Source: an uncultured Erythrobacter sp.
GTDB lineage: Bacteria > Pseudomonadota > Alphaproteobacteria > Sphingomonadales > Sphingomonadaceae
Direction of reading: 5' to 3'
DNA: 64,000 bases
Assembly (NCBI GenBank): GCA_947503275.1
Contig: CANNCZ010000002.1
Location: forward strand, 1,198,733-1,262,732
In this document: positions 51,361 through 59,649 of the stretch, one piece after another
How positions within the stretch are numbered: position 1 is the stretch's first letter
Layout of the letters: every line of letters begins with the position of its first letter
Program-made: the position numbers and the translations under genes
Notes under the pieces: model-generated
Database searches by the model: none
Told to the model about the DNA's origin: nothing
What the model saw: only the letters and a program-made list of their open reading frames with translations

Positions 51361-51480
51361 ATGCAGGCTTCGTGCCCGATCAAAATCTTGCTGGGTCATT
51401 CCAAGATTGAGAGCACGGTTCGCTATCTCGGTCTCGATATCGAAGACGCTTTCACACTTGCAAAGAATACCGAAATCTGA
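51361..51480 (+). pseudogene. C-terminal remnant of a tyrosine recombinase/integrase
   Basis: The frame ending at TGA 51478-51480 reads LLGHSKIESTVRYLGLDIED followed by a short acidic tail. LLGHxxxxxTxxYxG is the box containing the conserved His and the catalytic Tyr of phage-type integrases, and TVRYLG-D-ED near the C-terminus is typical of integrases common in alphaproteobacteria. The upstream arginine boxes and the core-binding domain are missing: sequence before about 51376 does not continue the family. A 52-codon open frame at 51250-51408 in another register shows nothing recognisable. The scrap lies right after the last regulon gene. Confidence 0.7.
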
Positions 51481-51521
51481 CCGGAGCTGGGCGCTCGGCT
51501 TACTCGGGCGGGCGTCCGCTC

Positions 51522-51641
51522 ATGAAGATGTTGATCCGGCATCTCGCGGTAATCGCATTCGGTCTGACTTGGGTGGCCGTTCATCGAACGGTTGAACCCC
51601 GCCTAGTCCAACCGGTTGACGATGCAGAAACACAAGCCTAG
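51522..51641 (+). CDS. Possible 39-residue small protein
   Basis: ATG 51522 to TAG 51641 encodes a peptide with a short hydrophobic start (MLIRHLAVIAFGLTWVAV) and a charged tail. It sits between the recombinase remnant and the Zur-like site, in a 433-base stretch (51240-51672) that otherwise has no gene. No homologue is recognised and the ribosome site (GGGCGGGC) is only moderate. It could be part of the relic. Confidence 0.25.
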   Translation: MKMLIRHLAVIAFGLTWVAVHRTVEPRLVQPVDDAETQA

Positions 51642-51643
51642 TC

Positions 51644-51666
51644 GAAATGTAATAACATTACATTGA
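51644..51666. promoter_or_regulatory. Zur-box-like palindrome before the MerC gene
   Basis: AATGTAAT-AAC-ATTACATT (51646-51664) has perfect eight-base arms. Against the published gammaproteobacterial Zur consensus GAAATGTTATANTATAACATTTC, as I remember it, the 23 bases from 51644 agree at 17 of 22 defined positions. It ends seven bases before the MerC start, a position suited to repression when zinc is sufficient. Confidence 0.7.
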
Positions 51667-51672
51667 GTCTCT

Positions 51673-52029
51673 ATGCTTTCCACTCCCACCATTGACCGCG
51701 CCGCTATTGCGCTCAGCTTTGCTTGTATGGCGCATTGTGTTGCGCTGCCTGTGATTGCCGTTGCAGCGCCTCTCTTATCTGCGACAGCTCAGGCCGAGTG
51801 GGTGCATTGGCTGCTGACAGCCCTTGCGATTGGGGCATCGGCAGTTGTGATGGCAAAAGCTCATTCGGCACGCGAGCCATCATTCCTTGTTCCAGCGCTC
51901 AGCGGCATCGGTTTGATGCTTGCTGCGCTGTTCTCCGAACAATGGGATCTAAACGAGACGATCCTCACGCTTTCAGGCGGCCTGTTGATGGCTGCCGCGC
52001 ATATTTTCCGCCTTATCAGACACACATAA
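51673..52029 (+). CDS. MerC-domain membrane protein
   Basis: 118 residues with four hydrophobic segments and the MerC-type CMAHCVALP motif (Cys18, Cys22) in the first one. MerC is known as a mercury importer, but in sphingomonads MerC-like proteins are found next to zinc-responsive genes. Here it starts an operon with a TonB receptor and an ABC system behind a Zur-like site, so movement of zinc or a thiol-seeking metal across the inner membrane is likely. Confidence 0.85.
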   Translation: MLSTPTIDRAAIALSFACMAHCVALPVIAVAAPLLSATAQAEWVHWLLTALAIGASAVVMAKAHSAREPSFLVPALSGIGLMLAALFSEQWDLNETILTLSGGLLMAAAHIFRLIRHT

Positions 52030-52041
52030 TCCGGGGGTCAT

Positions 52042-54234
52042 ATGGCCAATCCAAGACTAATCGCGTCCACATCCGTTCTGGCAATTATCGCGCTGACTCC
52101 CGCACCTGCTGTCGCTCAAGACTTCGAGAGTTCCGAGACGGCGGAGACCTCAGGCAACGAAATCCTCGTGACCGATCGCCGCGCCTATCGCGGAGACTTT
52201 GAACCGCTTGAAGTGCCTCAAGTCGACCAAGTCATTGATCAAGATCTCCTGCGCGAAGCCAATGCGCTTGATCTCAATCAGGCGCTTGACTTGTCCGCAT
52301 CCGTTGCACGCCAGAACAATTTTGGCGGCCTATGGAATGCCTTTTCGGTTCGCGGCTTTTCGGGCGATATCAACCTGCCATCGGGCTATCTGGTTAATGG
52401 CTTTAACGCAGGACGCGGCTTTGGCGGCCCGCGCGATCTTGCCGGGATCGAAGCAGTCGAAGTTCTCAAAGGCCCGCGTTCCGCGCTTTACGGTCGCGGA
52501 GAGCCCGGTGGTACAGTCAACCTTGTTACCAAGAGGCCGGGTTTTGAAACCTCCGGCTATGTCCAGTTTCAAGGTGGATCGTTCGATTTCTATCGCGGTG
52601 ACGTCGACCTCCAAACCACGTTGGGCGACAATGTAGGCGTGCGTCTTGTTGGCTTTTACGAAGATGCCGGTTCATTCCGCGAAACGGTTGAGACGGAGCG
52701 TTATGGTTTTTACCCCTCAATCACTGCCAATCTTGGCGAAGACACGCGCGCAACCTACGAATTCGAATACACCGCGCAGGATATACCCTTTGATCGCGGC
52801 GTGATCTTCTCTGACACTTTCGGCTTCAGCCCCCGCCGTACCTTCACTGGTGAACCGGGAGATGGTCCGATTGAAACCGAAGTAACCGGCCACCAGTTCG
52901 AAGTTCAGCACGACTTCTCCGACAATTGGAGCTTGCTCACCGGTATCGGCTACCGCGAGACTTCATTGGTGGGCAACGCTTCGGAAAACAACTTTGGCGG
53001 CCGCCAACTCTATCTTCGCGATGGCGACACGATCACGCGTTTCTTCCGCTTCCGCGACTTCGATTCCGAATATTTTGTGGCCCGTGCAGAGCTTGCTGGA
53101 GAATTTGAAACAGGTGCGCTGCGTCACCGTTTGATCTTTGGTACAGATTATGACCGGTTTGAAAACAGCCTTTTCATTCTGCGTTTCCGCCCGCCTTTTG
53201 TCCCGGCAGATGCAGATCTGTCGACACTGGACCCTGCGACCTATTTGTCGCTGAGCGCTAGCAACCCGGTCTACGGCCAATTCCCGATACCCACACCTGG
53301 TCCGAACACAGACCGCACTGAAGTGCTTAAGGGCTTTGGCTTCTACGTTCAGGACCAAATCGAAATCACCGATAGGCTGCAAATCCGCGTTGGCGGACGC
53401 TTCGATGATTTTGAACAAGACCTCACCAATCTGCGCGCAACACCTGCGACCACGACCTCGGCACAATCCGATCGTTTCTCCCCGCAAGTCGGCGCGGTTT
53501 ATCAGATTGATGACGGCGTCAGCCTTTACGCATCATATGGCGAAGGTTTCCGCCAACAGACCGGCTCAGACTTTGAAGGCAACCAGTTTGCGCCCAACAT
53601 CACCGAAAGCGCCGAATTCGGTGCCAAGCTGGATCTTGGTGCGTATTCGGACAGTGTGAATGGAATCATCACGCTGACATTCTTCCAGGTCGACCAAAGC
53701 AACATTCTCAACAATGATGATCGTCCCGAAGCGGTAGCCGCTGGCTTTTTCCTGTTCACCGCAGGCGAGGCGCGCAGCCGAGGTATCGAATTCGATGCGA
53801 ACCTTGATTTTGAAAGCGGCTTCAACCTCTTCGTATCCTATGCCTACACCGATGCAGATTACCTCAACACTACGCTGGATGAGAGTGGCTTTGGCGCGAC
53901 AATCGAAGCGGGCGATCCTCTGATCAACTCACCTGACCACCAACTCAGCATTCTCGCGAGCCAAGAGTTCGACATCGCGCAAATGCCTGCGCAATTTGGT
54001 GGCGGGTTGCTGCATGTCGGTGAGCGCAACGGCTTTGCCGGTTTCGATCTCGACCTGCCTGCCTACACGACGCTGCGCGCCTTTGCGGAACTTGAGGTCG
54101 CCGAAGGCTTTGTCTTGAGAGCGGACGTGGACAACATCTTCAATGAGACTTTCTACACCAACTCATTCGCAGATGTCTGGGTGCAACCGGGTGCTCCACG
54201 CAGTTTCCGTGCAACCGCTCGCTACAGTTTCTAG
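52042..54234 (+). CDS. TonB-dependent siderophore-type receptor, probably for a metal complex
   Basis: 730 residues, 12 bases after the MerC gene. Signal peptide ends AVAQ at about residue 28; TonB-box-like NEILVTDRRAYRG; plug motif VEVLKGPRSALYGRGEPGGTVN, which is typical of siderophore receptors; terminal FRATARYSF with the final Phe. The shorter length and GEPGG loop separate it from the other three receptors of the window. Under the Zur-like site, a zinc-chelate is the preferred ligand; iron-siderophore remains possible. Confidence 0.93.
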   Translation: MANPRLIASTSVLAIIALTPAPAVAQDFESSETAETSGNEILVTDRRAYRGDFEPLEVPQVDQVIDQDLLREANALDLNQALDLSASVARQNNFGGLWNAFSVRGFSGDINLPSGYLVNGFNAGRGFGGPRDLAGIEAVEVLKGPRSALYGRGEPGGTVNLVTKRPGFETSGYVQFQGGSFDFYRGDVDLQTTLGDNVGVRLVGFYEDAGSFRETVETERYGFYPSITANLGEDTRATYEFEYTAQDIPFDRGVIFSDTFGFSPRRTFTGEPGDGPIETEVTGHQFEVQHDFSDNWSLLTGIGYRETSLVGNASENNFGGRQLYLRDGDTITRFFRFRDFDSEYFVARAELAGEFETGALRHRLIFGTDYDRFENSLFILRFRPPFVPADADLSTLDPATYLSLSASNPVYGQFPIPTPGPNTDRTEVLKGFGFYVQDQIEITDRLQIRVGGRFDDFEQDLTNLRATPATTTSAQSDRFSPQVGAVYQIDDGVSLYASYGEGFRQQTGSDFEGNQFAPNITESAEFGAKLDLGAYSDSVNGIITLTFFQVDQSNILNNDDRPEAVAAGFFLFTAGEARSRGIEFDANLDFESGFNLFVSYAYTDADYLNTTLDESGFGATIEAGDPLINSPDHQLSILASQEFDIAQMPAQFGGGLLHVGERNGFAGFDLDLPAYTTLRAFAELEVAEGFVLRADVDNIFNETFYTNSFADVWVQPGAPRSFRATARYSF

Positions 54235-54252
54235 GATCGAAGGGTACACGCA

Positions 54253-54972
54253 ATGACATCCCCTCTGGAGGCTCGTTCGCTTTCTCTGGTTCGTGAGGGA
54301 AACGCCGTGTTGGATGGCGTCTCCTTCGCTGTGCAGCAAGGCGAGATATTCGCCCTGCTGGGCGGAAACGGTGCGGGCAAATCAAGCACACTGCTCACGT
54401 TTCTGGGCTTCCTCGAACCTTCAGGCGGAGAGGTTTTAGTCAACGGCGCCAGCGTCAGCAGCGATGTAGCTGCTGCGCGAAATGCGATTGCTTACTTGCC
54501 GGAGGCCGCGTCGCTTTATGGCCATATGAACGCCTATGAAAACCTCGACTATTTCCTCGATCTGGCCGGTAAGTCGGCGGGGCGGTCTGAGATAGATGCA
54601 GCCCTTGAACGAGTGGCCTTGCCACCAGAGGCACGCACGCGTCGTTTGCACTCTTACTCAAAGGGTATGCGACAAAAGACGGCAATTGCATTGGCTCTAC
54701 TTCGAGAGACGCCAATCCTGTTGCTGGACGAGCCGACTTCTGGCCTCGATCCGGTGGCGATTGATGAATTTCATGATCTGGTCAAAGCGCTCGCGACAGG
54801 TGGGCAGACCATTCTGATGGTGACGCATGATGTTTATGGCGCGTGTCAGGTTGCTGATCGGGTTGGTCTTATTCGCGACGGCAAACTCGTCGGGAGCTTT
54901 GCGGCGGAAGATGGCGAGCGGATCGACACCGAAACCGTTCACGCCGCCTTTGCCGGGCGTGGGGTGGCATGA
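54253..54972 (+). CDS. ABC transporter ATP-binding protein
   Basis: 239 residues. Walker A GGNGAGKSS (37-45), signature YSKGMRQK (about 138-145), Walker B ILLLDEPTSGLDP and the switch His (VTHDVYG). It is of the type that pairs with ABC-2-like permeases and overlaps the first permease gene by four bases. Confidence 0.94.
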   Translation: MTSPLEARSLSLVREGNAVLDGVSFAVQQGEIFALLGGNGAGKSSTLLTFLGFLEPSGGEVLVNGASVSSDVAAARNAIAYLPEAASLYGHMNAYENLDYFLDLAGKSAGRSEIDAALERVALPPEARTRRLHSYSKGMRQKTAIALALLRETPILLLDEPTSGLDPVAIDEFHDLVKALATGGQTILMVTHDVYGACQVADRVGLIRDGKLVGSFAAEDGERIDTETVHAAFAGRGVA

Positions 54973-56405
54973 GCGCTGTCACTCGTATCGCGCGCGAGGA
55001 ATGGCGGTTGTGGCTGAGATCCAAGGTCGTGATCGCTGCTGCGTTGATCATTGCTGTGTTGCTGGCCGCCACCAGCTTTCTAACGATAGACCGGATCGCG
55101 AGTGAGCAATCGCAGCGGTTGGAACAGCAGGTCGCAGCCGAGCAAACCTTCTTCGCTCAGCCTGATCGCCACCCGCACCGCATGGTGCATTATGGCCATT
55201 ATGCCTTTCGCCCTCCGCCCCCGCTCGCCATGTTTGAGCCGGGCGTTGATGCGGTAACTGGGCAGTCAATCTTCCTTGAAGGGCACCGTCAAAACACAGC
55301 CATGTTCGCCGATACAAAGGCGGCGGCGGATCTTGGCGGATTTGCTGCCCTGACCCCGGCGAGCCTCTATCAACTCCTATTGCCGCTGCTTCTGATCGTA
55401 TTGGGTCATGCGATGTTTCTGCGCGAGCGGGAGAGCGGGACATTGGCCGTTATGCTGGCTCAGGGGCAGTCCGGCGTAACGCTAGCCATGGGTAAAGCGG
55501 CTGCGCTGCTCGGTGTGATTGTGATATTTATGCTGCCTCTCATTGGCGTCGCGGCTTTCTCCGTTAGCGCAGGCGAAAGCGTACTTGCGGCCTTCGCTCT
55601 GGCTGGCGGATACTTCCTCTATCTGTGTGTTTGGGGCGCGATTGTGCTTGCGGCCTCTGTCATCCTCAAACAGCGCGCAGTATCGCTGGGCGTGCTGATC
55701 TTTGCATGGCTATTCGCCGCTCTCATAGTCCCGCGTTTTGCGATCAACACCAGCAGCGCCGCTATTGATGCGCCGGGCAAGATTGAAAGCGACCTTGTGA
55801 TGCTCGCGGAACAGCGCAAGCTGGGCGATGGCCACAATGCCGCAGACCCCGCTTTTCAGCAGCTTCAGGCCCAAGTGCTCGAACAATATGAGGTTGAAAC
55901 GATCGAGGAGCTTCCGATCAATTGGCGCGGCGTGGTCGCGTCTTATTCAGAAGCCGAGCTGACCGACCTGCTGAATTCCTACACAGAAGAACGGATGGGC
56001 CTTGAAGCGAGCCAATCGCGCATGTTTGACCTGTTTGGTATCGCATCACCCACCATCGCGATCAGCTCAGCTTCGCGCACTCTCGCAGGCACTGACCTTG
56101 CGACCCATCACCGGTTCTTGCGCGAAGCGGAAACTTTGCGCTTTGATTTCGTGCAAGCGCTCAATCAGGCTCATGCCGAGCAGCTCGACTACACAATTGA
56201 TATCAATCGCAGCAATGATGCAGCCTCCAGCCAACGCGCGCGTATCAATGCGGCAAGCTGGCAGGTTCTGGATGAATTCCGCTTCGAACCTGACAGAGCC
56301 GACGAACGCCTCTCGCGCTCAGGCCTGACGCTTGGCATTCTGCTGGGCTGGCTGTTCTTTGCAGGCGGTGTCGCCGGGTTCGCGGCGCGAAGGGTGAAGA
56401 TCTGA
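54969..56405 (+). CDS. ABC-2-type permease, DUF3526-like, copy 1
   Basis: 478 residues. One N-terminal membrane helix (about 19-40), a large external loop, then a group of helices (about 130-265) beginning LYQLLLPLLLIVLGHAMFLR with RESGTLAVMLAQG, and a final helix near 452-472. This layout is that of DUF3526 permeases, which occur in pairs with one ATPase. The large loop is rich in acidic and His residues. It ends where the second permease begins (TGATG). Confidence 0.85.
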   Translation: MSAVTRIAREEWRLWLRSKVVIAAALIIAVLLAATSFLTIDRIASEQSQRLEQQVAAEQTFFAQPDRHPHRMVHYGHYAFRPPPPLAMFEPGVDAVTGQSIFLEGHRQNTAMFADTKAAADLGGFAALTPASLYQLLLPLLLIVLGHAMFLRERESGTLAVMLAQGQSGVTLAMGKAAALLGVIVIFMLPLIGVAAFSVSAGESVLAAFALAGGYFLYLCVWGAIVLAASVILKQRAVSLGVLIFAWLFAALIVPRFAINTSSAAIDAPGKIESDLVMLAEQRKLGDGHNAADPAFQQLQAQVLEQYEVETIEELPINWRGVVASYSEAELTDLLNSYTEERMGLEASQSRMFDLFGIASPTIAISSASRTLAGTDLATHHRFLREAETLRFDFVQALNQAHAEQLDYTIDINRSNDAASSQRARINAASWQVLDEFRFEPDRADERLSRSGLTLGILLGWLFFAGGVAGFAARRVKI

Positions 56406-57655
56406 TGGCGAAATCTCTCTCCCGCGAAATCCGATTTTTGAGCAAAGATAAGGGTGCCGTCTTTTGGTTGGCACTCGCCTTTACCCTATCGGTAATTGCG
56501 GTCAGCTTTGGGGTGTCCGAAGTCCGCGAGCAGCGCGAAACCATCGCGACCTTGTTGGAAGAGGATGCACTCGACCGGGCAAGCGCGCTCGAAGGGCATG
56601 AGGAATGGGGAAGTGCAGCTTACTACGCTTTCCATTTCACCTATGCGCCGCCCTCTGACTTTGCTTTTGCATCGATGGGCCAGCGCGATACCGCGCCGTG
56701 GAAGCACCGCGTGCGGATGCTCGCATTGGAAGGGCAAATTCACGAAGCGGATACCCGCAATGCGAATTTCGGGCTTGTAGGGCGGTTCGACTTTGCCTTT
56801 CTGGCTGCATCGGTCGCGCCGCTTCTTTTGATCCTGCTGCTTTACGACCTGCGCGCTTCTGAGCGCACTGCACGCAGACATGATCTTTTGGTGGCAACCG
56901 CAGGTGCATCATCGCGGCTTTGGCTGCCCCGTGCGATCGTTCGGGTCGGTGCGCTGGCCACTTTGTTGCTCGCGCCTTTGTGGGTGGCCTCAGCAATCGA
57001 AGGAACAGGCGCAGGAATGAGCTTGCAAGCGAGCGCCATTGTGATCGGTTCGCTGCTTGTCTGGTGGCTGATCGTTGAGCTGGTGAGCCGCATCAACGCC
57101 ACGCCTTCGGTTCTCCTGACCTCGCTCATCGGATTGTGGCTGGCTCTCGCTATCGTGGTGCCTGCGCTTTCGAAATTCGCAATTGAGGCGGCAAATCCGG
57201 TTCCCGATGGGGGCGAGATATTGCTGCTCCAGCGTGAAACGGTGAATGATGCGTGGGACTTGCCCAAAGAAGCGACGATGGAGCCGTTTGTCGCTGAACA
57301 TCCTGAATATGCCGCGCATGCGGTGATTGAGGAAACATGGGCGTGGAATTGGTACTATGCGTTTCAGCAGGTCGGCGATCAGGCCGCCGCGCCCCTCGTC
57401 CAGCAATATCGCGATGCGCGCGTTGAGCGGGATCGTCAGGCTCGGCTGGCCGCATTCATTTCACCAACCAGCTTTGTTGAACGTTCATTCGAAAAGCTGG
57501 CGGGCACGGATGCGCTTTCCATGATTGCCTATGAAGATGCGGTGCGCAATTTCCATGAGGAACTCCGTGCGTTTCATTATCCGTTGATGTTTCCAGAAGC
57601 GCCCTATGATGAGGCACTTCTGGAGGATCTGCCTGCTTATACTCCACCATCATAG
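56405..57655 (+). CDS. ABC-2-type permease, DUF3526-like, copy 2
   Basis: 416 residues. N-terminal helix (about 17-36), extended external loop with HEEWGSAAYYAFHFTYAPPSD, then membrane helices from about residue 130 (FLAASVAPLLLILLLYDLRASER). It is the heterodimeric partner of copy 1. The absence of a substrate-binding protein in the operon suggests export or a mechanical role in the periplasm rather than classical import. Confidence 0.85.
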   Translation: MAKSLSREIRFLSKDKGAVFWLALAFTLSVIAVSFGVSEVREQRETIATLLEEDALDRASALEGHEEWGSAAYYAFHFTYAPPSDFAFASMGQRDTAPWKHRVRMLALEGQIHEADTRNANFGLVGRFDFAFLAASVAPLLLILLLYDLRASERTARRHDLLVATAGASSRLWLPRAIVRVGALATLLLAPLWVASAIEGTGAGMSLQASAIVIGSLLVWWLIVELVSRINATPSVLLTSLIGLWLALAIVVPALSKFAIEAANPVPDGGEILLLQRETVNDAWDLPKEATMEPFVAEHPEYAAHAVIEETWAWNWYYAFQQVGDQAAAPLVQQYRDARVERDRQARLAAFISPTSFVERSFEKLAGTDALSMIAYEDAVRNFHEELRAFHYPLMFPEAPYDEALLEDLPAYTPPS

Positions 57656-57669
57656 GAGTGCTCTCAAAG

Positions 57670-58743
57670 ATGCTTCAGCCATTCATTCGCCTGTTCGCGA
57701 GCGCGTTGTTCCTTGTGATCGCACCTGCAGCCTTGGCTTCGGATGCGGTGCCGTTCGAAATTGGTGGCCAAAGCGTTGAGCCGGGCACACGATCTGATTT
57801 TCGCATCACCGTTCCTGCGCGCGGCGATGAGCCGGAGAGTTTTATTCCCGTCACCGTCCTTCACGGCGATGAGGAAGGCCCTGTTTTGGCAGCCGTTGCC
57901 GGAGTGCACGGATTTGAGTTTTCGTCCATCCTTGCCGTCGACCGACTGCCAGACCGGATTGATCCAGCTGACCTGTCGGGCACCATTATCTTCGTGCGGA
58001 TCGCAAACATTCCGTCATTTGAATATCGTACACCGCACTTCAATCCGGTGGATCGTAAGAACCTCAATCGGAGCTTTCCCGGCAGCTCCGATGGCACATC
58101 TACCGAGCGCATTGCCGATCTGATCTCCCGCGAAGTTGTAGCGCGCGCTGACTTTCTGATGGACCTTCACTCTGGCGACGCTGGAGAGTTTTTGGAGCCG
58201 TTCGTGGGTGTCTATGGCGGGCCGCTTGCGACTGACTTTGCCCTTGCGCTTGAAGTCGCCCGTGGCTTTGGTTTCCCCAATCTCGTGCGCTACAAGATGA
58301 ATACTCAGGAACAGGTCGACACGCGCCGCTCGTTGAACCGCCAAGGGGTAGCGGCTGGTATTCCAACAATCCTTGTCGAACTTGGCGAGAATGGCAGCCG
58401 CTCAGAGGAGCACGCGGAGCGTGTCGCAGCTGGCGTGCAAAACGCGCTTAGCATTCTTGGCATCTGGGATAGGCCTCTCACCAACTCCCCTGATGCGTTA
58501 CGCTATTTTGAGAGCTCAACCGCCGTCCGAGCGGAGCATTCAGGGATTTATTATCCAGCCGATTTAGAGCGCCGATATGTTTTTGAGGGCGACCTGATCG
58601 GCATCATCCGCGACTATGCGGGGCAAGAGGTCCAGCGCCTCTATTCGCCCATCGACGGTTACGCGCTATATGGGAAACGCGGCCCGTCCATGCGCGAGGG
58701 CGATCCTGTTATGACAATAGGGATCCCGGTCGATGGCTTTTAG
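57670..58743 (+). CDS. Exported M14-like succinylglutamate desuccinylase/aspartoacylase family protein
   Basis: 357 residues from ATG 57670, 11 bases after GGAG; the GTG at 57658 has no ribosome site. Signal peptide ends AALAS at about 24. Zinc ligands of the family are present: His80 and Glu83 in AGVHGFE, His167 in MDLHSGD; NRSFPG (133-138) and the substrate Arg region follow. It removes an acyl or amino-acyl group. In a zinc-limitation operon it could trim a metal-binding ligand after uptake; this role is speculative. Confidence 0.88.
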   Translation: MLQPFIRLFASALFLVIAPAALASDAVPFEIGGQSVEPGTRSDFRITVPARGDEPESFIPVTVLHGDEEGPVLAAVAGVHGFEFSSILAVDRLPDRIDPADLSGTIIFVRIANIPSFEYRTPHFNPVDRKNLNRSFPGSSDGTSTERIADLISREVVARADFLMDLHSGDAGEFLEPFVGVYGGPLATDFALALEVARGFGFPNLVRYKMNTQEQVDTRRSLNRQGVAAGIPTILVELGENGSRSEEHAERVAAGVQNALSILGIWDRPLTNSPDALRYFESSTAVRAEHSGIYYPADLERRYVFEGDLIGIIRDYAGQEVQRLYSPIDGYALYGKRGPSMREGDPVMTIGIPVDGF

Positions 58744-58872
58744 GTCCGAATGTGGGGTGTAGGCAGAACGCCCGCTTTCCAAACTCAGGGGTATAGAACC
58801 CGAAAGTCCGCTATCGGCCCAGTTGACTGACATAGATCGTCGGCTCCCATTGCGCCAAGAGCAGACGCTGTC

Positions 58873-59421
58873 TCACACGCGCTCAAGCGGCAAAAACGGG
58901 GGATCAGGTAGCTCCACATCGATCCGGTCACCTGGGCGAACACGACCGCCTTTGAGCACGACGGTCATGATCCCCGACTTGCGCATCAGCTCCCCGTCAA
59001 GACCCCTGTCAAGTACGGCCGACAGGAGGCCTTTCTGGAAGTTATCGATCTGCGCGCAGGGATTTCGGAGACCGGTTACCTCCAAACGTACGTCCCGACC
59101 GACGTTAAGGACAGCATGGCGCGGCAGGCCAAGAAGATCGATGCCTTTCGTAGCGATATTCTCGCCAAGATCAGCTGGCTTCACCACAAATCCTTTTTCG
59201 GCGACTTCATCGAACAGCTCGGAATGGATCAAATGCACTTGGCGAAGATTGGGTTGCGTCGGGTCCGCTTTGACACGTGAGCGATGTTTGACGTTCTTCC
59301 CGTGGTGAGCGTCTCCCTCGACGCCTAGGCCGGCAATGATGTTGATTTCGGGCACTGGGTTTTTTGAGAAGTTGTGTCCTGCATCTTTTGCGACTGCGGC
59401 AACTAATCCCGACACGTTCAA
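58873..59421 (-). CDS. MOSC-domain protein
   Basis: 182 residues. The MOSC (molybdenum cofactor sulfurase C-terminal) domain is recognised from GLGVEGDAHHGK (about 31-42), HLIHSELFDEV, LGENIAT and LRNPCAQIDNFQKGL, with the conserved Cys122. Stand-alone MOSC proteins handle activated sulfur, or reduce N-hydroxylated compounds with molybdenum. It stands alone on the minus strand. The 129 bases after the M14 gene show nothing identifiable. Confidence 0.9.
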   Translation of the reverse strand: MNVSGLVAAVAKDAGHNFSKNPVPEINIIAGLGVEGDAHHGKNVKHRSRVKADPTQPNLRQVHLIHSELFDEVAEKGFVVKPADLGENIATKGIDLLGLPRHAVLNVGRDVRLEVTGLRNPCAQIDNFQKGLLSAVLDRGLDGELMRKSGIMTVVLKGGRVRPGDRIDVELPDPPFLPLERV

Positions 59422-59585
59422 CGCTCCGAACCCATGGCTTAAGCTACCTTAGCCATCCGATCCCCGAAACGCGATACTTCATCTCCGACCGCAGCATCGT
59501 TCAAAAAGATGGCGGTCGCTCGCGTTGACCTTTCGCCTAATAGCATCCGGAAATAGCCCCTAAAGAGTCAATTATGACCTCTTCC

Positions 59586-59621
59586 TTGCGCCTTTATTGA
59601 CTAATTGTACAATACGTGTCA
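59586..59621 (+). promoter_or_regulatory. Promoter of the receptor at 59.65 kb with an overlapping palindrome
   Basis: TTGCGC (59586-59591) and TACAAT (59608-59613) are spaced by 16 bases and form a plausible promoter. The -10 is part of the palindrome ATTGTACAAT (59604-59613), flanked by TGAC and GTCA. A repressor bound there would block the promoter; the nearby TetR gene at 62810-63454 is a candidate. Inference from position. Confidence 0.45.
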
Positions 59622-59649
59622 CTTCCAATGTCATAAGGGGAGAGGAAAC

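Noticed and set aside
51250-51408. 52-codon open frame starting MPRPKKPGSPFR before the recombinase remnant
   Set aside because: No recognisable family, no ribosome site, and it overlaps the remnant in another frame; probably relic sequence.
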